This document shows positions 45,010 through 54,770 of a stretch of DNA of 64,000 nt, piece after piece. The position numbers were made by a program, and so were the translations under genes. The notes beneath the pieces were generated by a model. The model had not been told where the DNA came from and searched no databases. It saw only the letters and a program-made list of their open reading frames with translations. This DNA is from Brachionus plicatilis (Eukaryota; Rotifera; Eurotatoria; Ploima; Brachionidae), in assembly GCA_010279815.1 (NCBI GenBank), contig QEOQ01000486.1, positions 712,935-776,934 of the forward strand, read 5' to 3'. Positions within the stretch are counted from its first letter, which is position 1. Each line of letters opens with the position of its first letter.

Positions 45010-45750
45010 TTATATTTTTTTTAAACTTGCCTTAATTTTATTATCTAAAAGAGTGAATTCACTATTTATTTTGAGAAGAAGCCAGTACGGCATCGATGTG
45101 ACCATATCCTTTTTAATTTGATCAAATTTAAAAATCATTCCGAATGACTTCATAAATTTGCCACAAATTCCAATGATAATATAGCAATACTTTTTCGAAT
45201 CAAAAGCAGACTTCAAATTGTTTACCTTTTCTAACTTCTTAATCACATCAAGTCCATTATATATTTCACATTGACCTTTTCTAGGAACTATTTCAGCATC
45301 ACCTGTAAAAATTTTGTACTGACACGATCCATCCGAAGTTTCGCTAATTTTCATCTGGACAGTATTATCAGATTTTTGAATTAGCGAAAAACCTTTATCA
45401 AGTACATGTGCCCAGTCCCAATAGTTCATCAAAAAATTAGAATTGTCATCTAATTTTGGTTTTGATTCATTTAAATTTAGCAGATTTTCACCATTTACTT
45501 GAATATATTCGTTTAGCCATAAGTCTTGGGCATAGACCAGTTTTGAGTTTTCATAAAACTGAAGACAGCCCCATGAATTTTGCTTCGGAGTTCTGATTAT
45601 TTTACAATTAGAAATGACAGTATTTAATGAATAATTAAAGTTAATTTCACTCAGAATATCATCAGCTGAAGTTCTAGGCTTTTTTTGAACGGACTCCTCG
45701 TCCGGCGAGTCCAATACACTCTTCGAAGTTGTTGGTCTCGAGTCACTCAT
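45010..45750 (-). CDS. Highly divergent SMAD MH2-like protein A
   Basis: This intronless 246-residue frame has a polar, nucleus-friendly N-terminus (residues 1-58, with QKKPRTSAD) and a C-terminal region that follows the order of a SMAD MH2 domain. WGCLQFYENSKLV with IQVNGEN (60-88) fits the first MH2 strands. LDKGFSLIQ (117-125) fits the IGxGV strand. CEIYNGLDVIKKL (161-173) fits the LKIFN-helix segment. DMVTSMPYWLLLKINSEFTLLD (215-236) fits the closing strand and helix 5. No MH1 DNA-binding domain and no C-terminal SSxS phospho-motif are present. Similarity is low, so it might be unrelated beta-sandwich coding. The neighbouring gene, which shows the same fold more clearly, raises my confidence. 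Known MH2 domains oligomerise and bind receptors or transcription partners. Confidence 0.62.
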   Translation of the reverse strand: MSDSRPTTSKSVLDSPDEESVQKKPRTSADDILSEINFNYSLNTVISNCKIIRTPKQNSWGCLQFYENSKLVYAQDLWLNEYIQVNGENLLNLNESKPKLDDNSNFLMNYWDWAHVLDKGFSLIQKSDNTVQMKISETSDGSCQYKIFTGDAEIVPRKGQCEIYNGLDVIKKLEKVNNLKSAFDSKKYCYIIIGICGKFMKSFGMIFKFDQIKKDMVTSMPYWLLLKINSEFTLLDNKIKASLKKI

Positions 45751-45879
45751 TAAAACAAAATTAAAAACTAAAATAAAAAATATTTAGCTTGAACCAATAG
45801 ATTCATTAACTTCACCAAAGAGATTTTACTAAATTATAAAAATTATTTTTTCAAATTAAATTTTCAAAATTTTCAAAAA
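45751..45879. promoter_or_regulatory. Shared divergent promoter region of the MH2-like pair
   Basis: The start codons of the two MH2-like genes are 129 bp apart on opposite strands. Any promoter must therefore be bidirectional or two overlapping ones. No specific box is recognised. Confidence 0.5.
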
Positions 45880-46458
45880 ATGAGCCAACCAAATAAACTG
45901 CCCTCTTTTTTAATTCAGTATTATGAGCACGATAAAAGCATTGATTTCCCTGTTGAGTTATATCAAACACCACTGGTCATTGACGGACTTTTCTCGCCCT
46001 TAACCAATTCAAAATTCAGCCTCGGCTACTTGGATAATTTTAGCCGAACAAATGAGTCTGAAGAATGCCTTCTGAATATTGGTCATGGAATTGAATTTGA
46101 AAAAAGCGACAATGATATTTATTTAATCAAAAATTCGTGTTTTCAAAAGATTTACCTATTAGCCAAAGGATCTGATGAACAAGAAGAACTAGAACCACGT
46201 AATTTCTTATAAATTAGATTTTTTAATCTATTTTAATTTTTAATAATAGGCTTCAGAAGGCCAATTTTCAATCTAAAGCCTCTAATTGAGCATAAATTTT
46301 TTCCAAAAAAAGTTGGAAAAATATATGATGAATGTTCTTTGCGCATCAGTTTCGGAAAACCTTTCGAAAAATCTCAAGATTCTGAACTTGGTTATATTTC
46401 ACCATGTTGGATCGAAATGACACTAAATCGAATAGTAGATACTTTCCAAAACCCTTAG
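45880..46458 (+). CDS. Divergent stand-alone SMAD MH2-domain protein B
   Basis: Two exons, 45880-46198 and 46250-46458 (intron 51 bp), encode 175 residues that are almost entirely an MH2 domain. Landmarks in order: LIQYYE (11-16), PLVIDG with SP (31-40), KFSLGYLDN (45-53), NIGHGIEF (66-73), IFNLKPLIE (112-120), CSLRISFGK (135-143), SPCWIEMTLNRIVD (157-170). These match the strand, helix and loop order of SMAD MH2 domains. There is no MH1 domain, no linker and no terminal SSxS, so receptor kinases cannot activate it in the R-SMAD way. A co-factor or inhibitory role in TGF-beta/BMP signalling is possible but unproven. The ATG opening MSQPNK starts right at the domain. AATAAA at 46487 is a likely poly(A) signal. 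Confidence 0.8.
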
Positions 46459-46552
46459 AAATATTATTTTTCTTTAAATTAATTTAAATAAAATGTTAAT
46501 TAATATGAAAATTTTTTTACACTCTCACTATTTTACCCAAAAAATATATGAA

Positions 46553-47616
46553 AATAATATTAATTAGAATCGAGGTACAGAAAAAAATAAAGAGCTAAGC
46601 AAAAAGATTTAAAAATTAAATTTTTATTTAAAATTTTTTTGTTTTCTAATTTAAAAAATTTAGTTTATAATAATAATAAATGAATAATAATGAACTCTTT
46701 TCAATAAAAAGGTTATTTTACTTATCAACATCAGTGAAAATTCAGTTTTTTAAAACTTTTATCTTACCTTAATTTTACTATTGCCTTTCATTAATTATTT
46801 ATTTCAGTAAGCCTATTCTTCAAAAAATTTGTAATTTTTATTATACTTGTTTACACAAACTTTTTAAATTTGATTTTTTTGGTCAAGACTTTAATACTGT
46901 AAATAATTTCTTAGAAAACTATAATTTATTTTCCTTTCAACATTGTTTTTTATCAAAATTATTAACTTTTTCATTTAAAATTATGAAATTTGATAATGCA
47001 CCTATAATCTTAAAAGATCAACTTCAAACAAATTATTCAAGAAAATTAAAATGGAATTTACGGAATTCGGATAAATTGGTACAGAATGGGGCTAGATCAA
47101 AATTTGGTGAAATGACGTTTTCTTATTTTTTTCCAAAATTAATTAATAATTTTGTTATAGAAAAAATCTATTTAACTTTTAATTACTTTAAAATGTCTGC
47201 TTTTAATAATATAAACTTAATTTACAAAAAAGCGTGTAAATTATTCGATAAATTTGATTTATTTTACAAAAATTTTAAATTTAACTGAAAAAAATATAAT
47301 TTAAATGAGATTTCTTATATTTTTTATTTTTTATGTAAAATTTGAATTTTATTTTAAAAAAGAATATTTTGTATTTTATTTTTTTTTTTTTTAAATTATT
47401 AAATAAATGAAGTGTTATTCAGTCTTGAAAAAGATAAGGGCACTAGCCTGTTGATTAGCCTTGAATATATATATATATATTAATAATACTAATTAGAATC
47501 GAGGATCAGAAAAAACTAAAGAGCTAAGCAAAAAGATTTAAAAATTAAATTTTTATTTAAAATTTTTTTGTTTTCTAATTTAAAAAATTTAGTTTATAAT
47601 AATAATAAATGAATAT
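46553..47616 (+). mobile_element. 5'-truncated LINE (family D) between about 130-bp direct repeats
   Basis: A LINE 3' fragment (46688-47480) encodes a C-terminal reverse-transcriptase tail (HKLFKFDFF near 46860, then GARSKFGEMTFSYFF and NNFVIEKIYL, stop at 47287). It ends in GATAAGGGCACTAGCCTGTT and a TA-repeat tail. It is flanked by near-identical direct copies of about 130 bp (46553-46687 and 47482-47616), both containing AAGAGCTAAGCAAAAAG. Position on both sides of the insert suggests a very long target-site duplication, or an insertion into one copy of a prior tandem duplication. Confidence 0.75.
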
Positions 47617-47639
47617 TTATAATGTGGTTGAGTTTATTT

Positions 47640-49990
47640 TAAAAATCTTTTATGTTATTTGATAGGACTTCTTCTTTTGGTAGATTGTTCCAAACACTTG
47701 ATTCTCTGTTTGACGTTGATCAAGTTTTTGGCTATTTGTCTTTCTATCTGAAATTCATGTAATCTCGATGTGTCTATTAAAACGACCGTGCATTTTTAAA
47801 CACAACTAGAGAACTCATTTCTTTGTAAACGATGTGTACAATGATATGGGTTTAATTTTGTAATTAGAAATTTAGACCATTTGTATTTTGTATCAAAATT
47901 TTTATTCTTAGGTGAATGGCTTACTCCTATCTTTTTTATATCTTAAAAAACTAAGGAGAATGGTAAAACCTACCATAAATCCTTGCAAATTACCTCGAGA
48001 TTCTGGTGTATAAAAAACAATAAGCCTAAGACACCTAGGACTCGGTTAAAGCCCCAATTTTTTAAATTTCAATTTCATTTTAACCCAATAGCTTGTAAAA
48101 AAAATTAAAAACTTACCTTATAATTTCAACTATTATATCAGTGTACTTTATTTTAAATTATCATAATCATAAGCTTATACTATGTAAATTTTTTTCACAT
48201 TTAAATCCATGTCAAAAAATACAAAGAAATTTTACATTCTAAAATGACAATGCCTGTTAAATAACTTTAAGTGTTTTTTTATTAATTTAGTATAGAACGA
48301 TCAATTTTCAGAAATAAATATTCCCTTTATTAAAAATTTTTTTTATTCTTTTAAGGAATTCTTCAAATTATATATTATTTATTTGTTTTCTTACCAAGAT
48401 AAAGCTATTTCAGAATAAAATATTAAAAAAATTTAAAATAAAGTTTAATTTGTTTTTTTGTGTGTGAAATAAAAAAAAATAAGCAATTAATTAATCATTG
48501 TTTCAAAATATGTGTCAAATTTTTTTTTCAAGTTAATATCAACCATCTAAACCCCTAAACCCAAAATTTATATCTCTCATGGAAAAATTTCAGCAATTTA
48601 CTTAATAATTTATAATCGATTATTTTTATTAATTTTTTCTATTTTAATTTTATTTTTGTCTTAATGTAATCTATTATTCGTTTGTTATTTTTCAATCGCT
48701 TGGCAAAAAGAAGCACTTTGATCCATTCTAAGCTTCCCGAGGGTAAACTATTTAGTAATAAATAAATATTTACCGTCAATTAATTGGCCGTGGGAATTTT
48801 TTTTAGTAATAGTTAGCTAACTTTTTTAATCATGTTAAATGATTGCGTCCATTGAAAAAAAAATCGCTGAATTTTTAAATATTAAGATTTTATGCAACCA
48901 GTTAATTTCATCAAAGCCCTTAACTTTTAAACATTTGTATTAAATCCTAACCTCTAAGTCTTTTAATTTCGAGTGTTGTCAAGTTTAGTTCTTGTAAACT
49001 TTTTCATAGGATTTTCTCCTGATTTCAGTCACAAGTCTTGTTAATCGTCTTTAAACGGCTTTGATGACATTTATGTCTTTCTTCAAGTAGGGTCTCCAAA
49101 TTGTAATGAGGTCTAACAAACGTTTTGTAGAGTCTTGACACTGAATCCTTATTTGCTTTTTTGATTTATGACGAATTTTTGTGAGTTCTCCACTTCAAGT
49201 CTTCAGATATTGTGATACCTAAGTCTTTCTCTTATTTTGATTTTGAAATTTGCTTATGATCTTTGTATTATTAATGAAGATTATTATTTCCAATGTGTAA
49301 AACCTTGCACTTTCCTTCATTTAGACAATTAAGCCATTTTTTGGTCTGAAGAAGTTGTAAATTTCATTTAAGTCATTTCTGAGCACATCAGACTTTTCAA
49401 CTTTATCAAGCATCGTTCCTAATTTAGTATCGCCTGCAAATAATTCATAAAAATTGCTTACTTTATCAGTTAAGTCGTTTATTTATTTGATAAAACGTTT
49501 TGGTCCTAAGACGGATCCTTGTGATACACCACTTGAGACTTGTGTCCAAGCTGAAACTGTGTTCCCTTGCAGGGGCATAGCCAGACATTTTCAAAAGGAG
49601 GGGCTTGAGGTGGACAAAAAAATTTTAAGAAAATTAAATTTTATTAAATGTAATTTATTAAATTTATGTGATAAAAATCGTTTAATTTTATTTTCAATTA
49701 ATATTTTTAATTTTATTTTTAAATTTAATAAATCCATATCAGGATTTTAGGGACAACCGTTAAAAATTTTTTAACCGATAAATTAAAAAAATCTTTTAAA
49801 ATTTTTAATGTTTTAAAAGAGGTCGGGGGCTCTTTTGTGTGTTATGGTTTCAAATGCAAAGTTGAAATAGAGAATGTCCACTGGGAAACTCTTATTAAGC
49901 GATTCAGTTGTCAGTTCCATCATTTCAAGTAAGTTGGTGATGCAGCATTTATTACTCAGAAAGCCATGTTGTCTGATAGGAAGCAACTTT
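47640..49990 (-). mobile_element. LINE (family C) second copy, decayed
   Basis: Read on the minus strand it encodes QHGFLSNKCCITNLLEMM and PVDILYFNFAFETITH (49985-49840), GVSQGSVLGPK (about 49535-49500), the NDLNEIYNFF and FYTLE region, IWRPYLKKDI (about 49100) and finally the FGTIYQKK block (47700-47660). These match the copy at 16140-17835 and extend it upstream into the reverse-transcriptase palm. Stops and frameshifts abound. A GC-richer insert at 49567-49825, starting CAGGGGCATAGCCAGACA (hAT-end-like), and a block at 47790-48960 break the copy. Confidence 0.8.
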
Positions 49991-51342
49991 TGTATATCAG
50001 AAATTTGATTTAAAGTTAATTAAAGGCCAACTTGTAAATCGGAATATTGTAAACAATTTTTTTTTTTTGACAAATAATAAAAAAATTATATGGCCCATAA
50101 ATTATTTGGAATCGAGAGTCAAAGTGGCTCGAGACGGCCAGAAAAGTTTGAGCTGGTAAGTGGATCTGTTAGTTTAGGGAGCTTGGCCTGAAATACCTTC
50201 GATTAACTTCAGAGGAGATAAAGAGAAGACAAAGAACTAAATTGTGTTGAATAAACGATTGTCATAAATTTAAAGTATATAGGAATAATACTAAGTTAAA
50301 AAGCTCTTGTTCTTTATAGAATTACTACTCTTGAAAATTTATAATCCAAATAAATTGTAAATATTATTAAAGTTGCTGTAACGGTTGATACCGTAACAGA
50401 TCTGATATTTTAAATTAAAAAATTTAAATATATATAAATTTCAAATGATGGATGCAAAAAAAAAACAATTTCTGTTATTCAATTTTTTTTTAAAAAATTG
50501 AGTTTTAACAAGACCATCTTTTGCATATTTTTCATCCAAAAAAAAAAAAGCAATTTTTAAAATTAACCACCAGTTCAATCATCTAGAATTATCTGTCTTA
50601 AAAATCTTGAAAATCTTTTCAACATGTTATTATAGTTGAACATTTCCAACAATTGCAAAAAACACATCATCTATTGAATGGAAATTAAAGTTTAGGCAAG
50701 TCTGAAAAGTTTTAGTTTATAATTATTAAAACTTAAAATTAAAAAAATCCTAATTTATAAAATATAATTGTAAATATTGACTAAGACCGTGGCTCACAAA
50801 ACTATATTTAAAAAAATAAAAGTTGTCTTCGTAAACTTTCATTTTATTTTAGATTTTTATAAACATTTTTTAAGTGTCATATTTCAAAGTCCAAGTCCTG
50901 ACAAAAAAAAAAATAAAGAAATTTAATTTTTAAAGACTTTATGTTTTATTGTCTAAAAAAAACTAAGATAATAAGAATTTAGTATGTTAAACAGAATATT
51001 TTTTATATGTATTTTTAAAAACTAAAAAGTATGTAGAAAAGATTTTTAGGTATATAACCAATCAGTTATAAAAAGGAAAAACTTTTAAAAATATCCAGCA
51101 CTAATTGTTTCAACTTGACTGCTATCAGGCATATATTTAGGATATTTGTTCTAATAAAATAATTTTTTACTTTATTTTTTTTCTTTATTTTCCTAATTGG
51201 CATACTAGTTAACATTTGGTTTAAAATTTTCATTTTAATTGTATTTTTATAGTATCTAAAAACTAATTAAAATAATAATTATCCAATTTGGCATTAATAG
51301 TTCTTCATTAGGTGATTAAAATTTTCTAGAGCAAAAATAAAA
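49991..51342. other. Upstream region of the GPCR, no gene seen
   Basis: AT-rich with scattered long A/T runs. A short mixed-composition patch at 50090-50270 has no open frame I trust. Confidence 0.45.
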
Positions 51343-52557
51343 ATGTTCCCCAGTCCTACAATTTTTTCCGGTTCGAATTTAATCATTTTAATCATCGGCT
51401 CAGTGGTAATTTTTTTCACAGTATGTCTTAATATTTTCATAGTATTAACCGTGATCACGGACAAATCCATGCGTAACTATACAAATATACAGTATGCGTC
51501 AATGTCTTGTGCGGACATTCTGGTCGGCTCAGTAGCCATGCCATTGATGCTGGTATCTACCTTGTACGACAATTGGCCATTCAATGAGGACATGTGTATA
51601 CTGTTTATTCTTGGAGACTTTGTGGGAGGCAACATAAGCATGCTTCTCTTGATGGTAATTGCTTTTCATCGTCTCAGGTGCATCAAAAAGCCTTTTGGAA
51701 TGATAAAAAAGTCACGTTTTGAATTGTTCATTCCTAGTTTAGTCATATGGCCCACTGTGTTTTTTTTCTGGACAATACCAGCTATGCTGATTGTCAAAAA
51801 TTCAAGGCGCAAAAAATTTATGGACCCGAGAGATTGCTATTTTATGTACTCTTTTGAATATGTGATGGTAGTGGACTTAATGGCTTATTTGGTACCAATT
51901 TTTTTGCTCATTTTCTTCCAGGTATCGATCTATCATGCCTTGAAAAAAAGGAAAAAATTCATGAATCCCAAACATTTCAATAAGTTAATCAAAATTGAGC
52001 CTGTTGAAAATGATCCAACTGTCATTTCCACCATCTCGACCAATTCACTTCCTGAGTCCGAACCGGAAAAATTTTTGAAAAAAAAAATAGTGTTCAGACG
52101 CTCGAATACAGTGAATTCGATTCAAGAGCCAAAGAAGAAAAAGCATTCTCTAAGAGAATGCAGGATAACAGAAGGAGTTGTAAGTGCCAGTACTGGTTCA
52201 GTAGAGCTTGTTTCATCGGAAATAGGTAGAAGAAAAAATTCAGATATTTTGCGTGTGCAAAAGGTGGTTCAAAGTCAACAGCATATGTTGTTCTCAAACA
52301 ATTATAAAAAAAATAAAAAAGCTTTCCGGACTTTGGTCTTTGTGACAACTTGTTTGACAATTTTATGGATTCCATGGATGGTTAGCTGGCCGATTGATGC
52401 CTACTGCAATTGTGTCCCTCGTAGGTTTTATGCTCTCACTTATTGGATGGAATATCTAAATTCATTGTTCAATTCTGTTATTTTAATATTTGGTAATCAG
52501 CATTTTAGAAGGAAATTTTTTTCACTATTCAGAAAAAATTCTTTAAATAAAACTTAA
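51343..52557 (+). CDS. Class A GPCR, muscarinic/aminergic-like, with altered activation motifs
   Basis: This intronless 404-residue protein has seven membrane segments at about 13-37, 48-73, 82-107, 128-151, 173-197, 328-352 and 363-383. The third intracellular loop is long and basic (about 198-327). Aminergic features: Asn30 in TM1, CAD in TM2 (Asp58), the amine-binding Asp92 in ILGDFV, the disulphide cysteines Cys85 and Cys165, Trp342 in TM6, and a CVPRRFYALTYWMEYLNS segment very like muscarinic receptors before TM7. Oddities: DRY at the end of TM3 is HRL (109-111), and NPxxY in TM7 is NSVIL, losing both Pro and Tyr. Those motifs govern activation, so signalling may be biased, constitutive or lost. 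The frame is intact, so it is under selection. The ligand is probably a small amine or acetylcholine, by inference. Confidence 0.87.
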   Translation: MFPSPTIFSGSNLIILIIGSVVIFFTVCLNIFIVLTVITDKSMRNYTNIQYASMSCADILVGSVAMPLMLVSTLYDNWPFNEDMCILFILGDFVGGNISMLLLMVIAFHRLRCIKKPFGMIKKSRFELFIPSLVIWPTVFFFWTIPAMLIVKNSRRKKFMDPRDCYFMYSFEYVMVVDLMAYLVPIFLLIFFQVSIYHALKKRKKFMNPKHFNKLIKIEPVENDPTVISTISTNSLPESEPEKFLKKKIVFRRSNTVNSIQEPKKKKHSLRECRITEGVVSASTGSVELVSSEIGRRKNSDILRVQKVVQSQQHMLFSNNYKKNKKAFRTLVFVTTCLTILWIPWMVSWPIDAYCNCVPRRFYALTYWMEYLNSLFNSVILIFGNQHFRRKFFSLFRKNSLNKT

Positions 52558-52590
52558 AAAAAAATATCAAGTGTCATTATTACTTAATTA

Positions 52591-52596
52591 AATAAA
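52591..52596 (+). terminator. Poly(A) signal of the GPCR gene
   Basis: AATAAA 34 nt after the stop codon. Confidence 0.45.
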
Positions 52597-52650
52597 TAAT
52601 TTAAAGAGCTTTTTTTTCAAGTGTGCCAAACATGTCAATTGAGTTTGAAC

Positions 52651-52790
52651 CAGACTTGTTTATAAGTCACAGTTTTAAGTCTAAGTCACAAAAATTTAAA
52701 TCAAAGTCATGACTTGACTTAAAAGAAGAAAAAAAATTTTAAGTCATTGACTTGACTTGACTTAAGACTTGTGACTTAAGAACAAGTCTG
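52651..52790. mobile_element. hAT-type MITE, CAGACTTG ends, 8-bp TSD
   Basis: A 140-bp element with CAGACTTG and CAAGTCTG ends, flanked by the exact repeat GTTTGAAC (52643-52650, 52791-52798). AAGTC-rich arms pair over most of their length. It is a short sibling of 16274-16533. Confidence 0.9.
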
Positions 52791-52888
52791 GTTTGAACCG
52801 CTTGATAACAGTCTCTGCAAAAAGTCTGCAATGCAAGCTCAGATGAAAAATAAAAAAAAATTTGCAGAGAATGTGCAGAAACAAGTTT

Positions 52889-53006
52889 TGTTTAAAAGTC
52901 CCAAAAAAAAGTCCAAGTCCAAACTTTTTTTTTGGAAGAAAAAAATTAAAGTCTTTGAAAAAAAAAAGTCCGGACTTGGACTTGACTTGTGATTTTTAAA
53001 CAACTC
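52889..53006. mobile_element. AGTCC-rich imperfect hairpin, probable MITE
   Basis: AAGTCCAAGTCC on the left pairs with GGACTTGGACTT on the right around an A/T-rich centre. The tips (TTTGTTTAAAAGTC and GATTTTTAAACAAC) are also inverted. It looks related to the CAGACTTG family, but the ends and target duplication are not clean. Confidence 0.5.
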
Positions 53007-53119
53007 TGGAGAAAAGGATGATCAACACTTTTTAGATAATTATTTACTTATGTTTCATCCCTGATGTTAACTTTTCTTGTTTATCTTCTGCAGCTAAGAA
53101 AACAGTTCTAGCTACTATA

Positions 53120-54040
53120 CAGTATGTTGCAAAAATTTAGAAATTTAGACATTTTTAGAGAGATTAGAAAAAATGCTACTTCCAGCTAACAAAAGCTTGT
53201 GACTGATTTTAATTCTAAAACTCAAGGGTTTAGGATTAGTAAGTATACTGTAATGAGATTTATCCAAAAAAAAGGAATAGAGTCTCATACAGCGGTAAGA
53301 AAACCGCTTCTTAACATAGAAGATAGACAAAAAAGATATAAGTGGTATAAATAGAGACTAAATTGGACAGTTAATGATTGCCCCAGAGTTATCTTCAATG
53401 ACTAGTCCAATTTTGAGGTCTTTAATCGTAAATCAAGAGTAATAGTAAAAAAGTTTAAAAATGAGAAGTTTCATCCGAAGTTCTGTATACCAAGGTTACA
53501 AAACGTTGGAGGTTCAGCCGGTATCTTGGGATGCATTTCTTACAAAGGCACTGGTATATGCAACATTTATACAGAACGAATTAATCAGTTTGTCTACATC
53601 AACACCTTGGAAAATAATATTTACCATCTATTGAACTCCCATTTGAGGCAGACAACCCTTGGATTTTTCAGCAAGATGGCGCTTCGACACATACGGCTCA
53701 CTCAGTAAGCGACTGGTTCAAAGAACAGAACATTGAGGTTCTGCCATGGTGTGCCCCTTCACTAGATCTCAACCTAATTAAGAACTTATGGACATACATG
53801 GATGCAAAATTGGTTGATACTAAAGTAAGCTCTATTGAGCATTTAAAGGAGGTTTTGCACAAAGAGTGGTTAAAGATTCCGACTGAGTACGTACAAAAAT
53901 TTATTTTATTTTTATGTTTTTGGATTGATGACAAAAAAAATAGTAACAAAAAGCCGCTTTTTTAATTTTCCCGCCTATTATATGCGTAAAACAATTATTT
54001 TGTTAACAAAAAAAAATTTCTAAACTTTTGCAGCATACTG
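53120..54040 (+). mobile_element. Tc1-like transposon, inactivated
   Basis: The ends read CAGTATGTTGCAAAAATTTA and its near complement, next to TA on both sides (53118-53119, 54041-54042). The + strand carries a Tc1-type transposase in several frames. FND followed by a stop replaces the first-Asp region (about 53395). QDGASTHTAHSVSDWF (about 53670-53720) contains the second catalytic Asp. SLDLNLIKNLW (about 53758-53790) stands where the family has the catalytic Glu, here Lys. Stops, frameshifts and the Glu loss make it dead. The open frame on the opposite strand at 53698-53949 is a shadow. Confidence 0.88.
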
Positions 54041-54166
54041 TATTAATCACTATTTTTTTTTATAACTTTGGATTCCAATAAACGTTTTAAATTAATTTGT
54101 TTAGTCTTTTATTATTATAAGCCCAGATACCCTCAAGGTATGGTGTTCAAAACTTTTATTAAATTA

Positions 54167-54770
54167 CAGACTTGTTTTTTAGTCACAAGTCTTAAGTCAA
54201 GTCAAGCCAATGAATTAAATTTTTTTTTAAAAAAAAGTCCGAACAACATGAATTTTATGCCGTTCCAGGTAGTTAATGCGGCGGCCAAATTTTCTTTTTA
54301 CCGTTCCAGGTAGTTATTGTGGCGGCCTAGTTAATGTCGCGATTGTAAAATTTCATACAAAACTTCCAATACAAAAATTAAAAAATTTTATAACTTTTGT
54401 TCTAAAAGTCAAAAACTTGTTCTGTAAATGAAACAAAGTGAAACAACTGTTGTTTCACCTTCTGCAGAAGTCTGCAAAATCTCAGCAAATAGATTCCGCT
54501 TTATTTTTAATACTTTTAAATAGGGTGCAATTTTGCAGAATTTGCAAAGATTTTGCAGACTTCTGCAGAAGGTGAAACAACAGTTGTTTCACTTTGTTTC
54601 ATTTACAGAATAAGTTTTTGACTTTTAGAACAAAAGTTATAAAATTTTTTAATTTTTGTATTGGAAGTCTTGTATGAAATTTCACGATGCCGTTAATGTC
54701 AAAGTTATGACTTTGACTTAAATTTTTGTAACTTAGACTTAAAACTGTGACTTATAAAAAATTATCAAGT
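54167..54770. mobile_element. CAGACTTG-family element containing a nested palindrome
   Basis: The left end CAGACTTGTTTTTTAGTCAC and the right part (CTTAGACTTAAAACTGTGAC) match the family at 16274 and 52651, but the last right-hand bases are lost. Inside, 54341-54490 and 54541-54688 form nearly perfect inverted arms with a centre near 54515. The block AACAACTGTTGTTTC is itself palindromic. Two direct copies of CCGTTCCAGGTAGTTA (54263, 54301) lie at the left of the nested piece. Confidence 0.75.

Noticed and set aside
46983..47288. Independent 101-residue gene
   Set aside because: It is the C-terminal end of a LINE protein; the same structure occurs at 8776-8988.
53526..53949. ORFs on both strands in the Tc1 element
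   Set aside because: One is an out-of-frame piece of the dead transposase and the other is its antisense.
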